From assembly GCF_000369805.1 (NCBI RefSeq), contig NZ_KB850224.1, positions 2,673,287 through 2,737,286 on the forward strand: 64,000 nucleotides of DNA, in the 5' to 3' direction. The notes under the pieces are model-generated. The model searched no databases. It had not been told where the DNA came from and worked only from the letters and a program-made list of their open reading frames with translations. The position numbers and the translations under genes are program-made. Source of the DNA: Acinetobacter sp. NIPH 2100 (GTDB lineage Bacteria; Pseudomonadota; Gammaproteobacteria; Pseudomonadales; Moraxellaceae). Of this stretch, positions 17,788-26,060 are shown piece by piece. Numbering within the stretch: the stretch's first letter is position 1; each line of letters starts with the position of its first letter.

Positions 17788-18930
17788 ATGATGAAGAAGT
17801 CATTCGCTTGCCTGCTTACAGGTTTATGTGCCCTACCTACAGTTGCTTTCGCAGACTCACCTTATTTCAGTCTAAAAGACGGAGATGGCTTTAAGCGCTT
17901 TTCTGTTTCTGTAGGTGCTTTATATGTGAAACCAACAGGCAAAGCTCAACCTGTAAATGTTAATACAGCTATTGCAGAAGGCACTAAAACGCGTGTTGGA
18001 GATGTTAAAGCCGACTCAGTCTTGAATGCTATTGATGAATCTAAACAAAATGCTACAGCAAAAAAAACAATACTAAAGGGTGTGCTTGATCTAGAAAAAA
18101 ATACACTTCTCAACTTAGGATTACCTGGAGTAATTTCCTATAAAGGCGAAGATGGAGAGCAATATCTAAAAGCTAAGACTGCAGGATCAGCAGAGATTAA
18201 CGGACTATCATCTTGGGATAATGCAGGTACTGGATTAGAAGCAGATGATGTTCTAACTTTAGGTATTATGACTAACTACTTCTTCACAGATAATGTCTCC
18301 TTAGAAGTGAAAGCTGGTATTCCCCCTAAAGTAGATATTCAAGGAAAAGGAGAAATTTACGCACCATTAACAGGTTTAGCGTCACCTGAAGGATTGGGTT
18401 CAGTTATTGGTGATCTCCCATTAAAAAAAGATATTTTTATTACTGACCTTGAATCACATGGTACAGCAGCTACCGCACGCGCATGGACGCCTGCCTTTGA
18501 ATTCCAATATCATTTCGGTAAAACAGGTGTGAATAAATTCAGACCTTATGTTGGATTAGGTCTAATGTATGCTTATTTTAATGAGCTAAAAATCAACTCC
18601 GCAATCGAAAATGATCTTATCAATGCTGGACATATGATCGTCAATATTAAAGACGGCAAAGCAGGTGCGGCATTGGATAAAAAAACCAGCTCTGGTGATC
18701 CAAAAGTTAAATTAGAAGCATCGGACGCATTTGCTCCTGTTGCTACTGCTGGTTTTACTTATGATTTTAATGATCGCTGGTTTGCTGTTGGTTCTGTTTC
18801 ATATGCGCACCTTACAGGTGAAGCAACAATAACAGTGAATGATGATAAATATGGAGAACTTATTCGCGCAAAAACTGATATCGAAATCAATCCTATTTTA
18901 GGTTACGCAGGTGTTGGCTATCGCTTCTAA
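17788..18930 (+). CDS. OmpW-family outer membrane protein with long insertion
   Basis: Signal peptide (MMKKSFACLLTGLCALPTVAFA) followed by an outer-membrane beta-barrel protein ending in the terminal phenylalanine motif GVGYRF. OmpW-like strands are recognisable (LTLGIMTNYFFTDNVSLEVKAGIPP near 165-190; FRPYVGLGLMYAYF near 255; DRWFAVGSVSYA near 335). At 380 aa it is much longer than E. coli OmpW (212); the extra length lies mainly in loops at about 45-150 and 270-310. OmpW proteins form narrow hydrophobic channels; the substrate is unknown. GGAG precedes the tandem ATG codons. Confidence 0.75.
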   Translation: MMKKSFACLLTGLCALPTVAFADSPYFSLKDGDGFKRFSVSVGALYVKPTGKAQPVNVNTAIAEGTKTRVGDVKADSVLNAIDESKQNATAKKTILKGVLDLEKNTLLNLGLPGVISYKGEDGEQYLKAKTAGSAEINGLSSWDNAGTGLEADDVLTLGIMTNYFFTDNVSLEVKAGIPPKVDIQGKGEIYAPLTGLASPEGLGSVIGDLPLKKDIFITDLESHGTAATARAWTPAFEFQYHFGKTGVNKFRPYVGLGLMYAYFNELKINSAIENDLINAGHMIVNIKDGKAGAALDKKTSSGDPKVKLEASDAFAPVATAGFTYDFNDRWFAVGSVSYAHLTGEATITVNDDKYGELIRAKTDIEINPILGYAGVGYRF

Positions 18931-18944
18931 ATCCCATTCCCCTT

Positions 18945-18970
18945 AAAAAGCAGCATTCGCTGCTTTTTTT
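18945..18970 (+). terminator. Terminator of the OmpW-like gene
   Basis: AAAAAGCAGC-ATTC-GCTGCTTTTTTT. Confidence 0.9.
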
Positions 18971-19159
18971 GTGATCTTTTAAAACACCATGATCAAAAAT
19001 CATGCACCAAGAGAAATCAATTTTCAGACGCTTGTCTCACATCAATCTACAAAATCATCTTGCTATTTCTTATAAATAAGTAGCTTGCCCCATCTAGTAT
19101 TCCCACAAACCCCTTGATGATTAACATTTTAAATTATTCATTTGGTTAATTTATTTTTC

Positions 19160-19175
19160 TGGCATGACACTTGCT
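19160..19175 (+). promoter_or_regulatory. Sigma-54 (RpoN) promoter of the nitrate transporter
   Basis: TGGCATGACACTTGCT matches the -24/-12 consensus TGGCACG-N4-TTGCW with one mismatch, and the GG and GC dinucleotides are exactly 10 bases apart. It lies about 135 bases upstream of a nitrate transporter, a nitrogen-regulated gene class. Confidence 0.72.
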
Positions 19176-19250
19176 ACATATCAAACAAAATGAATCAACG
19201 ACGATTCATAAACTAATTTGATGACGGCCAATGACGTCCGTTCTGTTCGA

Positions 19251-19280
19251 TTTGCCTTGGCAGCGTAACTGCCAAGCAAA
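19251..19280 (+). promoter_or_regulatory. Leader stem-loop upstream of the nitrate transporter
   Basis: CTTGGCAG (19256-19263) and CTGCCAAG (19269-19276) pair perfectly around CGTAA, and TTTGC/GCAAA extend the stem past a single bulge. No T run follows, so it is not a terminator. It may be part of an antitermination or RNA-stability leader; I could not fit the two-hexaloop ANTAR (NasR/NasT) pattern convincingly. Confidence 0.5.
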
Positions 19281-19310
19281 AATAAATAACGTGCAGTTCA
19301 GGAGAAAGTT

Positions 19311-20657
19311 ATGTCTTCACCAATGAATATAGATGCAAAAAAAGCCACCGAAATAAAATTATTCAGCTTTTCAACACCTGCCATGCGTGCCTTTCATATG
19401 ACATGGCTGGCATTCTTTGTCTGTTTCTTTGCATGGTTTGCCTGCGCACCACTTATGCCTGTCATTAAAGGTGAATTCAATTTAACCAAAGATCAAATCG
19501 CCAATATCAACATTGCAGCGGTTGCGATTACCATTCTAATTCGCCTCATTGTAGGTCCACTCTGTGACAAATACGGTCCACGCAAGACCTACACTGCACT
19601 TTTACTGCTTGGCAGTATTCCCGTATTCGGCGTTGCTGCTGCGAACACCTATGAATCCTTCCTATTCTTCCGCTTATTGATTGGTGCAATTGGCGCGAGC
19701 TTTGTCATTACCCAATACCACACCAGTGTAATGTTTGCACCGAACGTCGTTGGTACTGCCAATGCGGCTTCTGCAGGTTGGGGAAATGCGGGTGGTGGTG
19801 CGACTCAAGCAATTATGCCGCTTATCTTGGGTGCGATTGTCATGTTTGGTGTTGAACAAACCATGGGCTGGAGAATTGCACTGCTCGTACCTGGGATCAT
19901 GATGCTGATTGTAGGTGTGCTGTACTGGAAATTTACTCAAGATTGCCCTCAAGGAAACTTTAAAGAGCTTCGCGAGCAAGGCATTGACGTTGGTAGTGGC
20001 AAAAAAGGTGGTGTTGCCATCTTGATGCAAGCTGCCCGTAATTACCGTGTTTGGATTCTTTTTGTCTCTTATGCTGCATGCTTTGGTATTGAAATTTTCA
20101 TTCATAACATTGCAGCGATGTACTATGTCGATCACTTCAACATGGGACTTAAAGAAGCAGGTTTGACTGCGGGTATTTTCGGTCTGCTTGCCCTATTTGC
20201 TCGTGCACTCGGAGGTTATCTCTCAGATAAGGTTGCGATCTCAAAAGGCTTAGATGGTCGAACTAAAGTTTTATTTATCATGATCCTATGTGAAGGTTTA
20301 TTCCTGATACTTTTCTCTCAAATGAATACAGTCGCACTTGCGATTATCAGTATGACCGTTTTTGCGCTCTTTACACATATGTCTTGTGGTGCAACCTATG
20401 CACTTGTGCCTTTTATTGATCGTAATGCTTTAGGTGGTGTCGCAGGTATCATCGGCGCGGGTGGCAATGTTGGTGCGGTTGCCGCTGGTTTCTTACTCAA
20501 AGGTTTACTTGACGTGCAAACCTGCCTGATGATTTTAGGTGCACTGGTCACCGTGGCTGCGTTCAGCGTCGTCCTCATTCGCTTTTCGGTCGAACATAAA
20601 GCCAAAGAACAACAATTGTTTGAGCAAGCCGTCTTAGAACGTAACTCTCTCGCTTAA
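19311..20657 (+). CDS. Nitrate/nitrite transporter, NarK/NasA family MFS
   Basis: Twelve-helix MFS permease (448 aa). It carries both nitrate-signature stretches that define the NNP family: AGWGNAGGG near residue 154 and GAGGNVGAV near 382, and the MFS loop motif GPLCDKYGPRK near 85. It most likely imports nitrate for assimilation, supported by the sigma-54 promoter and structured leader upstream. AGGAGAAAGTT precedes the ATG. The nitrate and nitrite reductase genes are not in this window. A porin gene follows after a hairpin. Confidence 0.9.
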   Translation: MSSPMNIDAKKATEIKLFSFSTPAMRAFHMTWLAFFVCFFAWFACAPLMPVIKGEFNLTKDQIANINIAAVAITILIRLIVGPLCDKYGPRKTYTALLLLGSIPVFGVAAANTYESFLFFRLLIGAIGASFVITQYHTSVMFAPNVVGTANAASAGWGNAGGGATQAIMPLILGAIVMFGVEQTMGWRIALLVPGIMMLIVGVLYWKFTQDCPQGNFKELREQGIDVGSGKKGGVAILMQAARNYRVWILFVSYAACFGIEIFIHNIAAMYYVDHFNMGLKEAGLTAGIFGLLALFARALGGYLSDKVAISKGLDGRTKVLFIMILCEGLFLILFSQMNTVALAIISMTVFALFTHMSCGATYALVPFIDRNALGGVAGIIGAGGNVGAVAAGFLLKGLLDVQTCLMILGALVTVAAFSVVLIRFSVEHKAKEQQLFEQAVLERNSLA

Positions 20658-20671
20658 TCACAACACATTTG

Positions 20672-20700
20672 GTGTGGGACAGCACATCCCACACGATTTT
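20672..20700 (+). terminator. Hairpin after the nitrate transporter, possible partial terminator
   Basis: GTGTGGGA and TCCCACAC pair perfectly around CAGCACA and are followed by GATTTT. The weak T tail suggests attenuation between transporter and porin rather than full termination. Confidence 0.55.
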
Positions 20701-20739
20701 CAAATTAAATACTTCAACACCATTTTCAGGGGTCTCAAT

Positions 20740-21876
20740 ATGAAATTGAATCTTCTTAGCTTCGCTATGCTCAGTTTTTTTAGCAGTGCTATTTATGCAG
20801 CACCAACGCTATACGGCGAAATTGATGCCAGCATCGATTATTTACCAGAAAAAAATACCAACAGCTCAAATAAAGATGTATGGGAAATCAGCTCAAATAG
20901 TTCATATCTCGGTATTAAAGGGGATGAAAAACTCACTGAAAGGCTAAGTGCTGTCTACGGTATCGAATGGGGATTTAGCGCTGATGGCGATAGTAATGAC
21001 TGGGTACAGCGTAACCGCTTCGTTGGTTTAAAAGATACTCAATTGGGAACGATCAAAGTGGGTAAACATGACACACCTGTCAAACAGCTTTCAAGTACAG
21101 TTGATATCTTTAATAACTATGTGGCAAATAAAGCGGATATCGGCGGTATATTGGTCGGAGAGAACCGAATCGACAATATTGTTGCATATGAATCCCCTAC
21201 CATTAGCCTCGATAAAGGCGTGGTTAAATTCAATGCCCTACTCGCTAGCGGAGAATCCTCTGGCATCAAAACTTCCAGTGGTGGTGCAAAGGTTGCAGGT
21301 CGAGGCTTAGGTGATGCATGGTCTGCCAGTCTGGTCTATGAGCATCCATTTTTTGTGGCAGGTCTTGGTTACGACAAAGCCATTCCAAGTACTTTTGCAG
21401 GACGTGGTTTTCTCAATGTTGCTACAGGACAGTCTTATACTGCCGACACACAAGCTTTTGCTGCCGCCAATACCCTTCGCGCCATTGGACGTTTAAATCC
21501 AATTGAAGGTCTATCCATCAAAACCTTGTACCAACGCTCCGAAGTTGAAGAAACCACATATGCAGATCCAGCTGAAGCAACCAAATGGGCAACGAAGGCG
21601 AATAATATTGATGACGCTGAAGGTTGGTTAGTGGGTGCCGAATACATGCTTCCCAATGCAAAAAAATGGATACTCAAAGCACAATACAGCCAAAATGATA
21701 CGAGCTTTAAAAATAATATGGCTGATTTTAAAGCCAAACAAATCATGGCTGGTGCTGACTATGTTTTCAGCAAACAAGTGAAAAGCTATGCCTATGGGGG
21801 TTATTTAATGCTAAAACAAGCAGATAAAAAAGATAAACAACCCGTCGTTGGAGTCGGTCTAGAATTTAAGTTTTAG
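20740..21876 (+). CDS. Gram-negative general porin family outer membrane protein
   Basis: A 378-aa precursor from ATG 20740, chosen because AGGGG precedes it and the signal peptide (MKLNLLSFAMLSFFSSAIYA) begins there; a longer frame from 20674 overlaps a hairpin and lacks a signal. The mature protein starts APTLYGEIDASIDY, the usual first strand of trimeric porins, shows WVQRNRFVGLKDTQLGTIKVGKHDTPV near residue 85-110 (the loop/strand region of Omp32-like porins) and ends in the phenylalanine motif VGLEFKF. It may supply outer-membrane passage for the adjacent nitrate permease; that link is inferred from position. Confidence 0.85.
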   Translation: MKLNLLSFAMLSFFSSAIYAAPTLYGEIDASIDYLPEKNTNSSNKDVWEISSNSSYLGIKGDEKLTERLSAVYGIEWGFSADGDSNDWVQRNRFVGLKDTQLGTIKVGKHDTPVKQLSSTVDIFNNYVANKADIGGILVGENRIDNIVAYESPTISLDKGVVKFNALLASGESSGIKTSSGGAKVAGRGLGDAWSASLVYEHPFFVAGLGYDKAIPSTFAGRGFLNVATGQSYTADTQAFAAANTLRAIGRLNPIEGLSIKTLYQRSEVEETTYADPAEATKWATKANNIDDAEGWLVGAEYMLPNAKKWILKAQYSQNDTSFKNNMADFKAKQIMAGADYVFSKQVKSYAYGGYLMLKQADKKDKQPVVGVGLEFKF

Positions 21877-21900
21877 CAATCTGCTCAATACCTTTTAATA

Positions 21901-21932
21901 AAAAGCGGGCAAATTGAGTTTGTTCCGCTTTT
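21901..21932 (+). terminator. Terminator of the porin gene
   Basis: AAAAGCGG/CCGCTTTT outer stem with an inner CAAA/TTTG pairing around TTGAG. Confidence 0.82.
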
Positions 21933-22030
21933 ATGCCTTTGAGACAACCCACAATTATTTCTGTTAAGAATCGAAATATGACTCGAAGTATTTTAGAATA
22001 CTTTTCACTTATTCTAAGATCATAACAACA

Positions 22031-23242
22031 ATGTCCAACCCACAATTTTCCAAACAGTTAATCTACATGCTCATTGGAAGTGCACTGGTACTCGCACTTT
22101 CCTTAGGTGTGCGTCATGGTTTTGGGCTATATCTGGTCCCAATGAGTGATGCATTTGGTTGGGGACACCATATTTTCAGTTTCGCAATTGCCATGCAAAA
22201 CTTAATCTGGGGCGCAGCACAACCCTTTACAGGTGCGATTGCAGATAAATACGGAACCAAGAAAGTCGTTGCAGCGGGTGGTTTACTCTATGCCATTGGC
22301 TTAGTTCTGATGGCATTTAGCTCCACAGGACTATTACTCAACCTCAGCTTAGGTCTTGTCATTGGACTTGCCTTGTCCGCGACTTCATTCACAGTCCTTC
22401 TCTCCGCTGTTGGTCGCGCTGCGCCACCCGAGAAACGTAGTATGGTGATGGGAATTGCCAGTGCAGCAGGTTCATTTGGACAATTTATCATGCTGCCATC
22501 GACGTTGCTTTTACTCAAAAACATCGGCTGGTCATCTGCATTATTGGTCAGTGCTTTCGCCATTGCGTTTATTGTTCCCTTGGCTTGGCTATTAAAAGCT
22601 CCAACCTCGACTGTACCAAAAGCAATTGCTCAGCCCAGCTTAAGCTTTAAACAGGTTTTAAAAATTGCAAGAGATCACAAACCTTTCTGGTGGCTATCAC
22701 TTGGCTTTTTAGTCTGTGGTTTCCAAGTGGTCTTTTTAGGGGTACATCTTCCTGGTTATTTGATTGATCATGGTTTTGATGCCACCACTGGCACGATATT
22801 TTTAGCACTGGTTGGCTTATTTAATATTGTCGGAACCTATGGTGCAGGCTGGTTAGGTGATCGCTATTCCAAACCAAAGCTCCTCATGTTGTTATATGGC
22901 TTACGAGGTATTGCAATTATTGCCTTTTTACTCCTCCCGTTAAGCACATTGACCGTTTATGGCTTTGGGATCATCATGGGATTACTGTGGTTATCAACAG
23001 TGCCTCTGACCAATGGAATTGTCGCCAACATGTTTGGTGTCAAATATTTATCCATGCTCAGTGGGATCGTGTTCTTTACCCATCAAATCGGCTCATTCTT
23101 TGGCGGTTGGTTAGGTGGTGTAAATCATGACTTAACAGGTAACTACAATTTGATCTGGCTGACCTGTTTAGTCCTGAGTATCTTTGGTGTAATTATCCAT
23201 CTTTTCGTGAATGAAGAGGCTGTGATCCATGACGAGTATTGA
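22031..23242 (+). CDS. MFS transporter of unknown substrate
   Basis: Twelve-helix major facilitator (403 aa). The MFS loop motif is GAIADKYGTKK near residue 75, and the second half has the related GWLGDRYSKPK near 275. The HGFGLYLVPMSDAFGWG start and PEKRSMVMGIASAAGSFGQF segment resemble the oxalate/formate-antiporter-like (monocarboxylate-type) subgroup. It is separated from the porin gene by a strong terminator, so it is likely transcribed on its own together with the overlapping 44-aa ORF. The ribosome-binding site is weak. No substrate can be assigned. Confidence 0.8.
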   Translation: MSNPQFSKQLIYMLIGSALVLALSLGVRHGFGLYLVPMSDAFGWGHHIFSFAIAMQNLIWGAAQPFTGAIADKYGTKKVVAAGGLLYAIGLVLMAFSSTGLLLNLSLGLVIGLALSATSFTVLLSAVGRAAPPEKRSMVMGIASAAGSFGQFIMLPSTLLLLKNIGWSSALLVSAFAIAFIVPLAWLLKAPTSTVPKAIAQPSLSFKQVLKIARDHKPFWWLSLGFLVCGFQVVFLGVHLPGYLIDHGFDATTGTIFLALVGLFNIVGTYGAGWLGDRYSKPKLLMLLYGLRGIAIIAFLLLPLSTLTVYGFGIIMGLLWLSTVPLTNGIVANMFGVKYLSMLSGIVFFTHQIGSFFGGWLGGVNHDLTGNYNLIWLTCLVLSIFGVIIHLFVNEEAVIHDEY

Positions 23243-23363
23243 ACGAAACTTTAAGCTGATCTTGGTCATCTTTATTTTTGGTCTGATTAGTGTTTCAATT
23301 GCCATCTGGTTTCAAACACCAGATTTATTTGAATACTTTAATCAAGCCTTTTGTGCACATTGA
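23229..23363 (+). CDS. Predicted 44-aa single-helix membrane protein coupled to the MFS gene
   Basis: A small ORF of 45 codons overlaps the last 14 bases of the transporter gene in another frame. Residues about 8-27 (FKLILVIFIFGLISVSIAIW) form one transmembrane helix; a short polar C-terminus ends CAH. AGAGG lies about 10 bases before the ATG, inside the transporter gene, as expected for translational coupling. No homologue is recalled. It could be a small regulatory or accessory subunit of the transporter. The stop is followed after about 100 bases by a terminator, which supports a two-gene transcript. Confidence 0.6.
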   Translation: MTSIERNFKLILVIFIFGLISVSIAIWFQTPDLFEYFNQAFCAH

Positions 23364-23468
23364 GCAAATATTTCAATCATTATTATTTGTCATATAAAGA
23401 CAAAAAAACTGTCATCAAACCATCAAATTTCGATGGTGTAATGAAAAATAAAAAAGTCTATAAAATGC

Positions 23469-23506
23469 AAAAAGCGTGTTGATCCAATGAATCAACACGC
23501 TTTTTT
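23469..23506 (+). terminator. Strong terminator after the MFS/44-aa unit
   Basis: AAAAAGCGTGTTGAT pairs with ATCAACACGCTTTTT around a 7-base loop; it can also serve the opposite strand. Confidence 0.9.
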
Positions 23507-23518
23507 ATTACCTAAAAT

Positions 23519-23550
23519 AAATAAGGGCTGCTCATCAGCAACCCTTATTT
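23519..23550 (-). terminator. Terminator of the DegS-like protease gene
   Basis: AAATAAGGG/CCCTTATTT outer stem and TGCT/AGCA inner stem, located 18 bases past the stop codon. Confidence 0.75.
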
Positions 23551-23568
23551 ACTTACAAATAAATCAAC

Positions 23569-24753
23569 TTATTGTTGGCGTTTAGGTAGTGGAATATATT
23601 GCGATTGCGCATTTTGCTGCACTTTACGCTCACCCACTTTCACTTGGACTGTTTGCTGCTTTCCTTCACGCTCAATAATCACATCAATCAAACTTTCTGG
23701 TGCTTGCAATGCCACATAATTAATTAAATGCGAGGCAGAAGAAATTTGCTCATTGTTGACTTGAATGATCTTATCACCACGTTTAATCCCTGCAGAATCA
23801 GATGGTCCGCCACGTAATACATCTGCAACTGTGACGCCAATCGGTTTCGCGGCTAGTACATCTTCATCCAAATTATTTGGAATTAAGCTAATGCCTAACC
23901 ATCCACGGACCACACGCCCATCTTTCAAAATTGAATTCAATACTTGCTGACAAACTTTCGCTGGTATTGCAAAACCAATCCCTAGTGAACCACCAGATTG
24001 AGAGAAGATTGCGGTGTTTACACCTATCAGATTCCCTGCAACATCAATCAATGCACCACCAGAATTACCCGGGTTAATTGCCGCATCGGTTTGAATAAAG
24101 TCTTCGTAAGTATTGATCCCCAAGTCAGAACGACCTGTCGCTGAGATAATGCCTTGCGTGACCGTTTGGCCCACACCAAATGGATTACCAATCGCGAGAA
24201 CAACATCCCCCACTTCATTACCACTCAACTTAAATGGCAATACTGGCAATTTGTCTAGCTCAATCTTGATCACAGCCAAATCTGTATCAGGGTCAGTCCC
24301 AATAACCGTCGCTTCAGCACGACGACCATCATGCAGTGCCACAACAATATGTTCAGCCTGTGCAATCACATGGTTATTCGTCAAGATATAACCATCAGCG
24401 CGCACAATTACACCTGAACCCAGACTGTTTTCATTTTGAGGTTGCTGTGGCATTTGGTTGCCAAAGAACTCACGAAATACAGGATCATTCAGTAATGGAT
24501 GATTCATCTGTTTAACTTTCTGAGTGGTAAAAATATTCACCACGGCAGGTGCAGCCACTTTGACTGCAGCACTATAGGAAACCACACCACCGGTACGTGA
24601 TGTATCAATCAATGGTTCAACCTTTTCTGCTGGCATTTTTACGCCATCAGCAGCCACTGTCGGCTTTGGTTGATGTGATTTCTGCCAAGCCAGAAAACTA
24701 AATATAACAAGAATGAGTAATACCCAAGGTAACCATGTAAATGCACGGCGCAC
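23569..24753 (-). CDS. Membrane-anchored trypsin-like serine protease with one PDZ domain, DegS/AlgW type
   Basis: 394 aa. The basic N-terminus and single helix (about 8-24) anchor it in the inner membrane facing the periplasm. The catalytic triad is visible: His in TNNHV near 127, Asp in DTDLAVIKI near 157 and Ser in GNSGGAL near 229. One PDZ domain (about 285-375) follows. A single PDZ plus membrane anchor points to DegS/AlgW, the site-1 protease that cuts the anti-sigma factor of the envelope-stress response, rather than to DegP. The long Gln/Pro-rich loop before the His is like DegQ. The start is GTG at 24753 with AGAGGATTATAGAC upstream. Confidence 0.85.
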   Translation of the reverse strand: MRRAFTWLPWVLLILVIFSFLAWQKSHQPKPTVAADGVKMPAEKVEPLIDTSRTGGVVSYSAAVKVAAPAVVNIFTTQKVKQMNHPLLNDPVFREFFGNQMPQQPQNENSLGSGVIVRADGYILTNNHVIAQAEHIVVALHDGRRAEATVIGTDPDTDLAVIKIELDKLPVLPFKLSGNEVGDVVLAIGNPFGVGQTVTQGIISATGRSDLGINTYEDFIQTDAAINPGNSGGALIDVAGNLIGVNTAIFSQSGGSLGIGFAIPAKVCQQVLNSILKDGRVVRGWLGISLIPNNLDEDVLAAKPIGVTVADVLRGGPSDSAGIKRGDKIIQVNNEQISSASHLINYVALQAPESLIDVIIEREGKQQTVQVKVGERKVQQNAQSQYIPLPKRQQ

Positions 24754-24941
24754 GTCTATAATCCTCTAGGCGAAATTATGTTATGAACGTAATTTATTGA
24801 AGAACTGGAAGTTTCCACCATTGTAAAGTAAATTGCTTAAAATCAATGCAAAAGTTAAAAAAGTTTTGTCTAGCTTTAGTTACATTTAAAAATATGTTCT
24901 CATGAATGCTGAGACAAGATGTAAATCATTTGAGGAATCGC

Positions 24942-25700
24942 ATGGCAAATTTGCATGAAATTGTGCAATGGTGTAATCAAACTTTAAAGGCCAACGAATT
25001 TAAAGACTACGCACCAAACGGCTTACAAATTGAGGGCAAGCTTGAAGTGAATAAAATTGTGTGTGCTGTCACTGCATCTGAAGATGCCATTGATGCCGCA
25101 ATTGCACAACAAGCCGATGCTTTGCTGGTACATCATGGTTATTTCTGGAAAGGTGAAGCCTACCCAATTACAGGCATGCGCGGTAATCGCATCAAGAAAC
25201 TCATTCAACATAATATTTCCTTGATTGCCTACCATCTACCTTTGGATGCACACCCGACACTCGGAAATAATATCGCCATTGCAGATTTAATTGGTTTACA
25301 AAATCTGGAAGCTTTAGATGCAACCGAAAAACACCCGATTGGCAATATTGGCTATTTAGACGATTCACTTAGCCCTGAACAATTTAAAGCGAAGTTACAG
25401 GCTATTTTTGATTTTAACGTGATTCATTTACCGAGTGACAAAACAGCAATCAAAAAAGTAGGCTTCTGCACGGGTGGCGCGCAAGATTTTATCAATAAAG
25501 CAGCCCAAGAAAATTGTGATGCCTATATTTCAGGTGAAGTCAGTGAACGTACTTTTTACGAAGCCAAAGAACTTGGGGTACATTATTTCGCATGTGGTCA
25601 CCATGCAACTGAACGTTATGGTGTACAGCGCTTAGCACAGGCAATTGCAAAGCAGTTTTCGATCGAAACAGCATATTTTGAACTAAACAACCCGATCTAA
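24942..25700 (+). CDS. NIF3-like dinuclear metal-centre protein (YbgI/DUF34)
   Basis: 252 aa from ATG 24942, which has GAGGAATCGC in front; a longer frame from 24906 is rejected. NIF3 family signatures are present: the NGLQIEG motif near residue 27, the metal-binding HHGYFWKG (two His) near 65, LPLDAHPTLGNN near 100, and the C-terminal HHATERYGVQRLA. These residues build a di-metal site in a toroidal hexamer. The family is often labelled GTP cyclohydrolase 1 type 2 homologue, but the cellular role is unsettled. Divergent from the DegS-like gene with a 188-base spacer. Confidence 0.9.
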   Translation: MANLHEIVQWCNQTLKANEFKDYAPNGLQIEGKLEVNKIVCAVTASEDAIDAAIAQQADALLVHHGYFWKGEAYPITGMRGNRIKKLIQHNISLIAYHLPLDAHPTLGNNIAIADLIGLQNLEALDATEKHPIGNIGYLDDSLSPEQFKAKLQAIFDFNVIHLPSDKTAIKKVGFCTGGAQDFINKAAQENCDAYISGEVSERTFYEAKELGVHYFACGHHATERYGVQRLAQAIAKQFSIETAYFELNNPI

Positions 25701-25716
25701 TTCGATTCAATCCTTT

Positions 25717-25745
25717 GAAGGAGTGGAATTATTTTTCGCTCCTTC
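25717..25745 (+). terminator. Possible terminator of the NIF3-like gene
   Basis: GAAGGAG and CTCCTTC are perfect 7-bp inverted repeats with a 15-base loop; the T tail is poor. Confidence 0.4.
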
Positions 25746-25968
25746 CCTTCACAATCTATCGTAGTTTTTTAATCAGTCCATTTTCAACTTCAAGTTTGCG
25801 CTAGCCTTACCATTATCACAATGTCTTTACCGCATCTTTGGGCTCATAAAGCCCAACTCAGAACAAATCCCCTTCTTTCGTTGGCAAATCAATTCAAGAC
25901 CCAACCAGCAAATGATAAATAAAATTTATTCTTTATCCAGTTTTACCAATATTAAAGTAAATGAAAAA

Positions 25969-25987
25969 CATATTGATTATCATTTGC
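25969..25987. promoter_or_regulatory. Fur box upstream of the Mn-type superoxide dismutase
   Basis: CATATTGATTATCATTTGC agrees with the 19-base Fur consensus GATAATGATTATCATTATC at 15 positions, including the uninterrupted core TGATTATCATT. It lies 73 bases before the sodA start. Fur repression of manganese SOD is well known in enterobacteria. Confidence 0.72.
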
Positions 25988-26060
25988 AATTATATAAATA
26001 ATGAAAGCGCTTTTAATTTATCGTAATAAAACCACATTGATTACAAAAGGAATCAAACCC

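Larger units (their letters stand above)
18931..19310 (+). other. Regulatory region upstream of the nitrate transporter
   Basis: This 380-base gap holds the OmpW-like gene's terminator, a sigma-54 promoter at 19160-19175 and a structured leader of about 120 bases with a strong hairpin at 19251-19280. A half-site TGCACC (19004-19009), resembling half of an NtrC site, lies upstream but its partner is not evident. Confidence 0.6.
25701..26060 (+). other. Intergenic region before sodA
   Basis: This 360-base gap contains a weak terminator for the NIF3-like gene (25717-25745) and the Fur box at 25969-25987. The middle part (about 25750-25950) shows nothing I can assign. Confidence 0.6.

Noticed and set aside
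19187..19280. ANTAR-type (NasR/NasT) two-hexaloop antitermination leader
   Set aside because: The visible stem has a five-base loop and no T tail, and the first hairpin cannot be drawn with a six-base A1/G4 loop, so the specific mechanism is not claimed.
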